Shown one piece after another: positions 10,701-22,800 of a DNA stretch of 64,000 bases. Origin of the DNA: Branchiostoma lanceolatum (lineage: Eukaryota; Chordata; Leptocardii; Amphioxiformes; Branchiostomatidae); assembly GCF_035083965.1 (NCBI RefSeq), contig NC_089724.1:17850410-17914409 (forward strand). Direction: 5' to 3'. A program made the position numbers and the translations under genes. The notes below the pieces were generated by a model. That model was not told the origin of the DNA. It did not search any database and saw nothing but the letters and a program-made list of their open reading frames with translations. The stretch's first letter is position 1, and each line of letters opens with the position of its first letter.

Positions 10701-13385
10701 TTATTTGAATATGCTGTCAGTCGAGTGGCAGAAAGTGGATTAGAAGATGGTGTCACTGCAAATGTCAGACTTGCAGAGGTTACAGGAAGTAGAATTCAGG
10801 GGTAGTGGTAGAAATAGTTGCTTATCAGAGGTGACAGACATTCCATATGACAGGGTCAAGAGGCTTGCTACTAATTTACAGGTAGATATTGGTATTGGTC
10901 TGTCTGATTGTCTACATTTTCACAGTAAGATATTTTTAAAATTGCAATTGAAAAAGATTGTTGAAATTGTTGTTGTCACCCCCAGCTTGGTGCTGAGGAG
11001 AGACTGTTGAAGGAGTGGATGGATTGCTGTGTCACAGACGGAGGCATCCTGGTGGCTCAACAGAAGATCAACAAGCGCCCTCCCCTCATCAACCAGATGA
11101 TGGACGAGTGGATGGACAGGTAGGGGTTAAGGGACCGTACGGAATTTAGCGGGGGGGGGGGTGCGGGGGATGTTGGGTCAGAAAAAATTTCCTTGGCCCT
11201 CCCCCCTTGCCGAAATTTTTTTCCCTGGCCCTCCCCCCAGCTACAAAAAAATTTTCCTTGGCCCTCCCCCCTTTCTGAAACACTAAAACTGGCCCCAAAA
11301 CTATTTATATACATAAAAAAATGACACAAAACAGAGAGGGCGGTAGAAACTTTCGTATGGAGGGCGGTGGGGAAAGATAACTTTATTGAATGATCACAAT
11401 TCGGTGCGAGGCATGGCCCGGGAAAATTTCGAAATCTTGACCGTCTGAGACGCTCTTTCCTTCATTTTGAGGGGCAAATTTTATTGGGAGACTATACTTA
11501 AAATCTTCATTAGTGACAAATAAGAATTGGCGAAGAAAATGTAGCGCAACAGAACTTTATTACGCACCTATATGTCCTACGAGAATAACTTCGGTCGGCA
11601 AAAGTAAAACATTTTCAACACTTGTCCTATTTTTCTCTCCAATGTTTTCCCTGGTATTAAACTTTCTTCGGTAACATCATTGAATATGTTCAAATGTCGC
11701 TGATTCAGGCATTCCAACAGCCGCTTCGTCGTGCTATCTCAAGCATTATTTTCTATAAAATCTCGCAATTTTATGCTTTATAGTTGACATCCCGAGAAAT
11801 AGCGAGACTCGCATGTTATTGGTCAATTTTCCGTGACGTAACGTAGACGGGCGCTGTTATTGGTGGGATGAAATATCTGACGGCCATTTATTTTTATCTT
11901 TACCATTTTTCGCGGGAATAAAGTGCATGTTACTCGGCCGGCTTGAAACTTTAGCAATGTATACACACATTACGGAAAGCCTGATAGCTTAGGAGTATGT
12001 CTGAATCTTTAGGTTTCATTGGCAATAACTGACGGTGAACCGGGGAAAACATCAGAAAAAACGTCTATCCGATGCGACCGATCAGCACTGTAGTGGGGAG
12101 GGGGGCGTGACGCCAATTTTTCAACTCCACGGCCACAATAGTCACTTGCAACCACGGCTCTCTTTTGTTTGGTTTGGGTTGTCACCGGCCGGCAGCGGGC
12201 ATTAGAAATCTAATCGGCCTCGTTGCAAACTTCCGCTGATTTTCTGGAGATTTTTCAAATTCCAAGGTCTGTCTATATGATCTGTTCACGCCGATTTTTG
12301 TCCGTCACTATGACGGAAAAGGCAGAATTTTTGTCCGTCATGAGTGGCAAAGTTCCGTCAAATGATGGAATGATGTACGGTGGATACAACACGGACTGTT
12401 ATTTTACCGCCTAAAACACCATTTGCTGCATTTTTAGGGGCAAAGTTTGCTGGTATTTGGGGGACGACGCCCTCCCGACATATTTTTCGCCGACGATTCT
12501 TGGGGAGTCGGCAGGCATGCTTCCCGCGGCTTGGGAAAATTTTTAAATCTTGACAGACGCTATTTCCTGCATTTAGAGGGGAAAATCTTGCTGGTAGACT
12601 TATGCTAAGATATTGCTAACTCTGAGAAAAAATCTTTTTTTCCTTGGCCCTCTCCCAGGCATCTTTTTTTTTCCTTGGCCCTCCCCCCGTACGCACCGGC
12701 CCTCCCCCCCTGCTAAATTTCGTACAGTCCCTAACCTCTTGGCACAACATTTGTAGTGGTTACACGGATGTTGGAGATTCTTTTAACACAACCAGTAACT
12801 CTCCCCTGCTGACGTATCGGTGTCTCCTTCCTCAGAGCTTCTGACTGAATCTCCAACATCCTATGTTCTACCAACCTGAGGAAATTATTTTGTGGTTACA
12901 CGGTTTGGCAGTAAGGGGAAGGTTAAATGTTTTAAACTGTCAGATGTGTTGAAGAAAGTCTTTTTTTTCAAGACTATGTCAAAAAGATGATTCAGAGTAT
13001 GCATTGTCAAGGTATGAATTTGATCTGAAAAGATTTAGGTAATATGCAAATGTGGAAGAATGTTTTCTTCCTTGCCTTGATAAAAGCTGGAAAATGCACT
13101 AGGTTTCCCATTTGTTCAGGTAGCTATGATCAAAATAATTACAATTGTTTTTTGTTGGTTGTATTGTTGGGTTTTGCATACTCATGATAAGTTGGTAACT
13201 TTGGAGTTAGGAATGACATGTCCATCTGATTGTTCATATTTTATTTACAGACTTTTCATAGTTGGTTTGTTAACGTTAAGATATTAACATATTGTATACA
13301 TATGTATTTGTAACATTGCAGGTACAGGAAGATAGCCCATCGACACCAGCAACTGTCAGACAGTGACGACGATGATGATGAATAA
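4792..13385 (+). CDS. ZRANB1: ZRANB1/TRABID deubiquitinase, complete
   Basis: Eight coding exons: 4792-6010, 7468-7539, 7989-8184, 8786-8904, 9431-9556, 9796-10022, 10986-11119 and 13322-13385; all GT-AG, phases continuous, 718 aa (human about 708). Three Npl4-type zinc fingers come first (about residues 10-38, 100-126 and 181-207; pattern WxCxxCTYxN..CxxC), then an ankyrin ubiquitin-binding domain (about 275-360), then an OTU catalytic domain. The catalytic cysteine is in GDCLLDS (Cys463) and the catalytic histidine in RGHFSAL (His603). The protein ends in an acidic DSDDDDDE tail. Known family role: cleaves K29-, K33- and K63-linked ubiquitin chains, and was proposed to act in Wnt signalling. 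An AATAAA overlaps the stop codon. No broken or missing catalytic residue is seen. Start is the first ATG of a frame leading straight into finger 1. Confidence 0.95.
6561..6747. mobile_element. MITE family 1, degenerate copy
   Basis: Aligns by eye with the interior and right end of the copy at 115-345: same order of AACAGAAATATCA, AAAGTTTGTAC, ACACAGTTTCA, TTTACCCCC and a terminal ACCAAGAAG..TATGGCCT. Left terminal repeat not recognisable. In ZRANB1 intron 1. Confidence 0.5.
8240..8420. mobile_element. MITE family 2, copy 1
   Basis: Shares with 62211-62405 the blocks GTGG..CCTCTCCACC, CATG(A/G)CACCATGAAT, ACTACAAAA and CTTCCTTTCCACCCC or its variant, and ends in ATTTACAGT, the reverse complement of the TACTGTAAAT start seen in the other copy. 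In ZRANB1 intron 3. Confidence 0.5.
11131..12731. mobile_element. Non-autonomous PIF/Harbinger-like DNA transposon
   Basis: 1.6 kb with inverted ends: left GGGACCGTACGGAATTTAGC at 11131-11150, right end the near reverse complement finishing GTCCC at 12731. Flanked by TAA on both sides (11128-11130 and 12732-12734), matching the TWA target preference of PIF/Harbinger elements. Next to both ends are several copies of TTCCTTGGCCCTCCCCCC. No transposase-like frame, so mobilisation would be in trans. It lies in the last intron of ZRANB1. Confidence 0.7.
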
Positions 13386-16300
13386 AAAGCATTTGACAAA
13401 GTGATGCAAAGGTTCTGACCATGCTCTCAAGATTTCATCGCAGCATTTCCCCCTATAATCATATTTGTGTCTGTATGGTAATATCAAAGCAAATGTTTGA
13501 TAAAGTAGCTGGAAGGGCTGTAAATGGATAAAAGAGTAAGTAGTCGAAGTGAATATGTAAGCTATGAGATGTGTACGAAAAAAGTTTAAAAATATCTATA
13601 CAGTTATACATGTAGATTTTTAAAACAAAAGTGGTAGCTAAGACTGCTACTCTGACAAGTGTATGTAAAGTACCCCCCCCCCTTAATCTGCAAAACTGTG
13701 TGTACAGCCTACAGAACACAGTAATAACAACCTGGAAGTTGTATCTACTTCTGTGGAGGGATGTTTATTGTAGACAGAAGTACATACACTGAAAACGGCT
13801 TGATTTGATGCACAAATGGATTACAAAAGAATTTATTGTATGGACCAGATATGTACTTACAAGCTGTAAGGTATACACATTTGAAAGAATGGTTTATGGT
13901 AAAGTGCTTTATGGTGCACTTATATGTTAAACTTCACTCTGGAAATTATGAGTCAAGTCAAGTCATTATTTTGTAAGCTGTCCTCTCTGTTAGAAATGAC
14001 ATATCATGGGCATGCGAGTCACACTTGTTACAGGAAAGCACAGCTCATACATGTGAAGACTGTGAAGTTTTAAGCAAGGAGACAGACACAGGGAAAATGT
14101 ACTGCACCTGCCACAAATACATGTATCTCAGGGGTGAACTCATGCAGCTTCAAAAGATCTTCAGTTGACTGTAGGCACCCCATCTCAAAAATCAAATCTG
14201 ATAACTGTTGGGATGTTATGCTTTTTTTGGAATCAGTAGGAATCTATGGTGCTTTGAGTTGTGGAATTTGAAATTGTTACCTTTTTCAGCATGACAGTTT
14301 TGCTATGTGCTCAGTTTCAAACTTGTATGAAAGGTGATTTTTACATCAACTCATATGTTTTCAGTTTTTCCTTTCATTGACTGATGAATGTCCTCACCAT
14401 GCTGTATCAGAACACACACCATATGTAAATATTCACCCATTGTTATAAACAAAAAGAGGAAAACACTACTAGAATGCCAGGACTGAACTGAGCCAGGATT
14501 TTAGATGACCTATCTTTGTGTAGTGCAAAGTACGACTGCATGAAACTGTGAAAATGTTTGTGTATACACAGTATGTATTATGCTTTGTACACTAGTGCAC
14601 ACCTCTCAGTAACGGTGTGATTTATCCTGTACTTTGTAGACATGTACTTTGATACTCTTATATATTTAACCACTTTATATAGAGAAGTAGAGGCATACAT
14701 GTACATGGATAGCCACATGTATGTCGCAGTATCTTCAGGGACCGAACAAACTGCAGTACCGGTAACTTTTGTTTGAAGGCGCTTATCTTAGGCAGCCTGC
14801 TCAGAAAGATCTTCTGTCAAACTTGCTATGAAAGACAGGGACCAGGGACAACAACAACAGCTCTGTTATCAATCCCTTCAAAATATTTTTCCACACAAGA
14901 AAAACCTTACTGTGCTTGAAATCCCTAATTCTTAAAACTTTTACTTTATGTCATTGCTTTGGTCAATGTGGAACAGTACATCCAGAGCTGCATCCCTTAT
15001 TTAACGTTAACACGTTGAAGTGTTTTTTTGTTGTTAAGATGATGAGAATGCTTAGATATGACAGTATCTGTCCTTTATGGATATTTCATTTAGGGAAAGG
15101 TGAGGAAACGATAGTGTATTCAAACCAGTTTCTCTTCACATATCTTGAATTATACTGTTGTTTTGCATACTGTAGTGCCCTACATGGTAATAGTTCATGG
15201 ACTACGTCAAATGCCATGATGCACATATGGAACAAATGTGTTGTCATATTTGTTACTCTTTACACCCCCTGGTTGTCCAGGGACTTATGATATGTTAAGC
15301 ATAGCAACTTTAATAAGTGAATCAAATCATGTACTGTGAATTTGTTGCAGTGATGATATTTGCCAGATTCTTGAGGTGCTTTTGTTATATTATAGTGTCA
15401 CTGCTTTGTTCACTTTTATTTATATCTTTGGGAAACACATGCAGCTGTCAATGGATTTCCTCTAAGGGGAAGTATTGCAGGCTCTGATATTGGGGGTAGA
15501 AAATTCTGTTTAAACGTTTTGACTTGAAGCAGCTGAAGTGAATCCTGTTCTTTCTTCAGATATTCTTGGTTTTGAGACAGCCTGTACTACAGCCCTGTCT
15601 AGGGTAATCCACTGACAGTGAACATTGAGGTGTGAAGTTGAGTATGGAAGTCACACATTGAGATAAAAGTCCTCTATGAAGGAACATCAACTTTGCTTCT
15701 TTGCTTGATTTTCTTGTCCTATAAAGAAAGAGTACATATTTGTACGTCTGCAATGCTTTATTAGAAGCAAAGTACACAATAATTCATCCTACATTTTATT
15801 ATCAGCTGGCCCTACAACATGACCACAAGTCCACTACTCATCTGTGCTAAACAACACATGCCATCAGCGTTTATACCACAGCCACGCTAAACCACTATTT
15901 CCCTGAACTTCACAGTTATATATAAAAATAAAAGTCTGTCCCAAAATATCACCAAATTCCAGAAAGGCGTTTAGGTGGTAGAGGGTGCACTTTTGCCATT
16001 CCCTTGTTTCTAGACGTGTTGGAACTGGTTATCCTTCCAACATATCTTCCCAGACATCTCGACAATGTACTGACAATTTCTTGCATTTGCATTTCTTGTA
16101 ACTGGCATCCAGGGTGACTTTCCAGTGGCACCAATAGTCCCGACTGGGGTTCTGATTTCCACAGAATCGAGTTAAGAAGCTGCCAGATCGAGAAAGCATA
16201 TTAGGATCCTCAAAACTTAGACATCAACTGGCTAAGACAGGTCATTGGCACTGGGTGACAAAACTTGCATGCTGTACTTCAAAACTACTGTAACAGCTCT

Positions 16301-19300
16301 TAGCATTCATTATACATTGATTCGACTATATGCAATGTACACAAAATGGACTTACAGTAGCTTTACAAACTTGTACAGTTGGCTAATATACAATCAGCTC
16401 TACGAAATGGTGAGCAAACTGTACTGGCTGAGTTTGATGTCATAGTGATACATGTACCCTAGTTGACAGCATGTGACACACTACAAGTGATTGTATGCAA
16501 CAATGTTACACAACCTTCACAGTTTACACATTCAGAACATTTATACGGCTTTGCATGAGTTTTGTGTCAGTGTTACTTTGTCACCAATGTTGTATGGGAA
16601 ACAACTATTATCATTTACTTAACTGTAGTATAGTCAGTTTACTACCAAGTGGGCAAGATGACGTCTCCATAGTGTGATGTTACATGAAGATAGGCGACTG
16701 CAACTAACCCAGCAGTTTTATAGCACCAACGGATACAAAATTGGTGCAATATCGATATCGCAATGTTAAATGTTGAAACACCTAATTTTGGTGACACCTT
16801 CAGGGTAGAGCCTTGTTTCTACTAATGGCATTACGCACAATCCCTAACTATTGTCCAGATTGATACATACAGGTGCAGGATTTCCCAGCTACAGGAGATG
16901 GAAGTTAAGATAAAATCACATTGAACGCTGCAACTTCACAACACAGATCAAAACGACATGTAGAAATCAATTCATGACAAGGAGATGGAATGCAAGAAAA
17001 AGAATGTAAAAAGTAAAGATTCCATATGTTAACAACATTCTATCTGTCGGCTTGGCTGCATGACATGCAATGATGGTTCAGTCAAGGGTCACATGGCAGC
17101 TGGCTACTGTCCTGAACATGGGAGTAGGCAATCCACATAAAGTAGTTGACTGCACATGCTTTGCATATTAGGAGGCAGGGACGCTGGTTCTTATTTTCTG
17201 ATGCAAATAACAACGTTTGGTACATTTTGAGCATTGATTATGCCCTTCACGAGTCTCCAGAACAAACTGCAATTTACTTGTTGAAACTAACCTGGTACAG
17301 TACAAAAGTACCCATCAAAAAGATGGGTTGACAAGTCTGTCTTGTGCTGTTTGTATGTCAATATTAATATACGACCTTTGTCTTGGAATTGTGACGAGTC
17401 CTTTCACATTGATCAAGTATGTACATCCTTGCATCAATGTAACACACTTTGGCCAAACAGCTTTTTTGGAACTTAAGCTTCTCGTTCAAGTCTGGGACCA
17501 AAACTCATTCAACGATTACAAACATTAACTCAATTACAAAATGTAGTTCACATCATGGTTGACCAATGGATGGCTAGCATCAGAATACAAGTACCCTATA
17601 AGACATTTTTCTGAATTGGGCATCAGCGACATTCCAGGATTAGGCTGTTCTTGTCACACACTGTATAAGGTCTGTGGGGCCAAACTAATGATTGACATTG
17701 TACTAAGCTTAAGTTCCACTCACTTATAATTCTACTAATCACAACATTTTGCAAACTTGTGGTAACAACACTAAAGGGCTGTAGACTTTTAAGTTTTATC
17801 TGTTATCAATATAATGTTACAAGATGAACTAATGTACATGCACCTTGTAATATGGCACTTCCAGTATCAGCCATGTAAACTTCATCCTAACACACTGGAA
17901 AACATTTCCAGAACAGAAGTTTACAAACTCACACCATCAGAAATATCATGAATCATATTGAATCAAAGGAACACACCATCATGGAATCTACAAAATGACA
18001 AAGGAGGTTTGATACATCATATATCAATCATGGCTACAGGTTCAGGTTGCTATCAGTATCAATATGTTCTACCTAGCTTGATGTCACAACATTTCTGTAT
18101 CTATCGATCATGTACAAGACTCATATAACATTAACATCTGATACATCCAGTAAGCTGAATCCCTTTCACAGTGTAACCTTCATTGTTACACATTTAACCT
18201 GCTGCCTAACCCCATAAGTAATATGGATTCGTTGCCAAATGGCAACCTTAGCAGTCTGAAGGTTAATTAACTTAAGATAACTGACCTTTTGTGTTGTTGC
18301 ATTCTACAGACATTTCTGTGTTTAGGTCTGTGAGTCTTTTTCATTTCATGCTTTAATTTTCCACTTTCCAGGAATAGAGCTTATCATTACCACATTCACG
18401 AGTGAAAACTTTGCAACAAATTCTCACATCTAACTATAGTCTTTCTGGCCATAGTGCATTATCTACCAAAAATGTAATTTATAACATAATTATGTATATT
18501 GGTCATGGTTAGTACAGCAATTGAGCTACGGCAGTCAAAAATGAGAAATATCTTTTTCAGGCCCAAAGCATGTCACATACAACAGAAAGTTCTTCTTCAT
18601 GTAACATTACATTTGAACCTGTATGTCACAGCGTATCCTTGTTACAGCTATACTAAGATATTACCTTTTTTCCACATTGCAGTGTTTTACATTGTATGCA
18701 ATGATGCAACAGAACGTTGGGCACCACAAATGAAGTAATTGTTTCTCTGGTGATGTTCAGCGATGAGGAAACTGCTACACTATGTATCTAAGGCATTGAT
18801 TTGGTCCAAGCAAGTTACAAAAATCTAATCTTAATCTGACTTTTGCTGGCCGTTGTAAAATAACATTAATTTCATTCTTATTTTTTCAAAATTCCCCTAC
18901 ATTTTCAGAAATATAAACAGGTCAACTGTGGATTGAATCATGATTTAACTGAAGTTACTACGAATCATACGCCAAAAATAGTTACTCAAGCAACTGGATA
19001 AAATTTTGAAACAGTCAGACGTTTCAGACAGCATCCGATATCTTTTGTCAGTAACCAAATAAAGATCTGGTAGAACTAGGTTCATCATATTTTTGGCATA
19101 TCTTATTACCTGGATGTCTTAGCTTCATCAATGTACTACAAATTATATTTTCCTAAGGATTTGACTAAAACTTCAGGTTGTCACTTCAAATATAACTCTG
19201 ATCTGATCAGCAACATAAAATCATTACAGTATGTACTATATATACTCTAATAAGTACTACATGCAGGGCACTTTCAATTAACATTCTATAGGAAGACATA

Positions 19301-19879
19301 GAATTTTCATCCAAGAATTTGACTTGAAGATACACAATATACATGTACAGTCAACAATGACATCCCTTGAATCGCAACATATTGATGCAGCATTTAAATA
19401 ATTATATTTTTCCACTGTACTCATTCATATATTTTATCTATTGTATAAAGGCAGAATAGTCTGATCATAACTGTGCTGTGTTATGTTGTGTTGTCCATTA
19501 CATAAGACAACATATATATTAGCTAACAGATTGGTGAAATTAGAGGTTTGTTCGCTCAGCAATGTTAGGTGTGTGTTACACAAACACCAGTGCTCTTAAT
19601 CTAATAAAACATGTCAAAGTGCATTGTGAATTAGTTGTGGGTACTGACCAATATTACAAATAACATGGTGTGCAGTAATTAAGAGATATTCCACTGCCTC
19701 TACTCTGAAGACCTTGTAGATGTGCTACATGCACCTCAGAGTCTATTGATTCAGTAGTATCACAGCAGTCATGTGCAAACTTCAGAAACCTGTTGCACTT
19801 TGTGTATAAGACCCTTTGCTCTTTTTTAATAGGGCACTCTCTTTGATGATGCTAACATGTTTGGACATGGTCTTCCCCT
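13386..19879. other. Convergent intergenic region and 3' UTRs
   Basis: No gene recognised in 6.5 kb between the ZRANB1 stop and the RHOBTB stop. Composition is A/T-rich with no splice-supported coding frame; the longest open frame (14916-15290) has no domain. The 3' untranslated regions of both genes must end here. Individual polyadenylation sites beyond the AATAAA at 13381-13386 cannot be chosen from sequence. Confidence 0.5.
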
Positions 19880-22800
19880 TTAGAAGCACCACTTCTTCAC
19901 TCTCTTGACTTTCTGGAGAGCTGCTTTCTTCTCTTCTGCTCTCTCTCTCTCCCTCTGAGTCTTCTCGTAGTAGTCCCGCTCTTTCAGGTACCTTCAACAA
20001 GGTAACAAAAACATCATGAAATGGTCCATGCAGGAATCAAACAATCATATAAATAGGGGTGATGTCATTGACAATTTCAACAATCTATCCATGAAACAGT
20101 TACCCATCAGGTGACGGAGTATCTCAAGAACATCTCAAGCAAACCTTCAAGTTGTCATGTCACAAAAATATGACACAATGCAGGGAGCCATATTTTACAA
20201 ATCAATATGGCAATGTCAATGAAACTTCTCAAATCATTATCTCATACGTGTTTGTAGCAATTATTGTTAGCATAAGGCCACATCAATCTATTTTCTTGGT
20301 TAACGGAATAAATCAGAAAAAAATATGCTAGATTGAAAAAACAACATAAAACAGAATCTCAGAGGAATATTTTTACTTTGGTGCACACAGTATCAGGGAG
20401 TGAACAAGGTCAGGTGCAAGTTTTCACCCCAGCCTTTTGTTTTCATGATTTATTTTGTTGCTAAAATAAAAAATAAAAATCTGTTAACCAAGAAATAAAA
20501 TTGGTGTGGCCTAAATGTTGAATGATAACCTCTGCCTCACCAGATGGGGGGCCAGCGATGTTTGGCCACGTACTGCTGTGTCTCCGGTGTCAAGGTGTGC
20601 AGCTCCTTGGAGTACCTGCGGCAGATGTGCTTGTAGTTGGTGGTGATGTGGGACAGACACCAGGCACTCAGCTGGGAGGCATTGTGGAGCTAGGGGGGCA
20701 TGGATGAGGGAAATCATCAACTGTTATGCCCGTCACACAGTCAACAAGCTTTTGCCGTATTCATTGATTGCCAGAAGGTCACTGAATCTCAAAATCACCC
20801 AAGAGTCAAGCATACATTACACCTGAAAGATTTAACAGGGCTCAATGAACTGTGAACATTGATAGATTCCTAAGAATTGCGCAATGATCAAGGGAACTCA
20901 GGGTGTATTACTGGCAAAAATGTCATTTAGAGCTTACAGACTCGGCCAATGGATTTTCTGCTGTACAGCACTCAGCTAGGGATTGTGGAGATATGGGGGC
21001 ATGGATGAAGGAAATCATAATCACTTAAGACAGTAACCAAAGACTTAGCTGGATGGCATTATGGTCATAGGGGCCAAGGGCAGTCACCTGCTGTGGAGCA
21101 GGCTAGATAAATGGTTTTGTGCACAAGTCCTGAAAACTAATCATGGGACCATTGGGGAGGGTTCACTGGGAAAAGGTCCTGTGTATGCATTATATATGAT
21201 CTGTTGACGTACATTCACAGCTGAAAGAAAAGCAGAGCCAATTGCACTTGGAACTGTCCATCATATTGTTATATTTCTTGGCAATACCTCAGGGGCAAGC
21301 CTATAGGTATAGTATTGTATGCAGTCTGCAGTGATCAACTGATATAATCTACGCAAATGAGGTCCTTATCAGAGGTATGAGTTGTAAAAAAAAACCCGAA
21401 TACGCTAACAGAGACCACTGTTGACATGGCAATGTCTTTTTAAGTTGCCAATCCTGTTTTCAATTCTATCCTCTACAACATTATGAGTGTGTAACATGTA
21501 CAGGTGTGTTTATAGCTCACCTGTGCAGGTTCCAGCAACATGAGCACTTCCAGGTGAATGTCTTGGTTATTCTCCCTGGCTCGGGTCAACTCTAGGACAA
21601 TGTGATGTTCTGTCAGGCAATATGGAAATAACAGCAAACATTTAACAACGAGGGGTATAGTAGGCGTCCTTCTATCCTAGGGGATGATGGTAGCGCTCTT
21701 TTCATGGCCGTGGAAAGCGCTTTGAATGACTTGCCTATCCTATCCTGGCATGCCTGGCCACAGTTGGATAATAACCAAGAGAATACACCAACGAGATACT
21801 GGATAATAAGGTGGAATTAAAGTACCCAGTTTCTAAAAAGATATAATACAGCAAAATGCCTACTGCAAATGCCGAATTTGACTTTGAGCAGGGACTAGGG
21901 AGATTTTGTAAGTATATACTATACTACAGCCTCTACAAGAATACATGGGTAACATCCCAACATAAAGTCCATTTCCTCAGCAACCTTTTTATAAACAATG
22001 AATTCTGCAAAACCATTTCCTGAGGAGCTATCATACATGTATGTTGCCACTGCACCTTTCTATCTCTAACCCAAATCGGTTTTAAACCTCAAAAGGCTGT
22101 GGAGATTTACCTGTGAGAGCTACAAGTCTGGGTAAACATATCCTATTGGCTAGCTCTATCAGGCCGATGCAGTCCCTGTTGGCAGGTAGTGACAGCTGTC
22201 CTGTGTACAAGTACTCTAGCAGAGCCTGCAGACAAGCTCTGGTCGTCCCTGGCAGAGGCACCTGGGGGTGAAATATACAACATATCATCGTCATGCCATT
22301 GGTGCATCTGATGCCATATTGATGACCTGCTGGCATTTCAGTGATTGAATCTTACTTTAGAAAAGAGTTCTCACCAGCGGGACACCAATATGGTGAACAC
22401 ATTGATACGAAAATTACATTAATAGGAATATCACAAGTTGATTTTGATTTTAAAAAGTGACAAAAAATATCTTCTACTTTCTCCACAACAGTAATGCATG
22501 AACTATAACTGGATTTTGAATCATGATATGGCACCGTAAAGTCATGCATGAATTGTAGATGGATGCAGAAACTGACCTCATTGATGGAACTCTCGAGGAA
22601 ATTTCCACCAAACATGGCTGACATGACATCAGAGTGTGCCATGAGCAAGGACTTGTGGGCCGGGACTGTCCCATCATCCACACGGAACAGAACATCTGCA
22701 GGGAAGAAACAGTCATTATGGTGTCAGGTGTAGAAAAATACTTGGTCTTATTGGATCTGGGCCCACCTGTGCACTGACATTTGTATGGGCACTTACAGGC

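Noticed and set aside
14916-15290. 124-codon plus-strand open frame
   Set aside because: No domain, no splice context, A/T-rich composition, and in the convergent 3' region between two genes.
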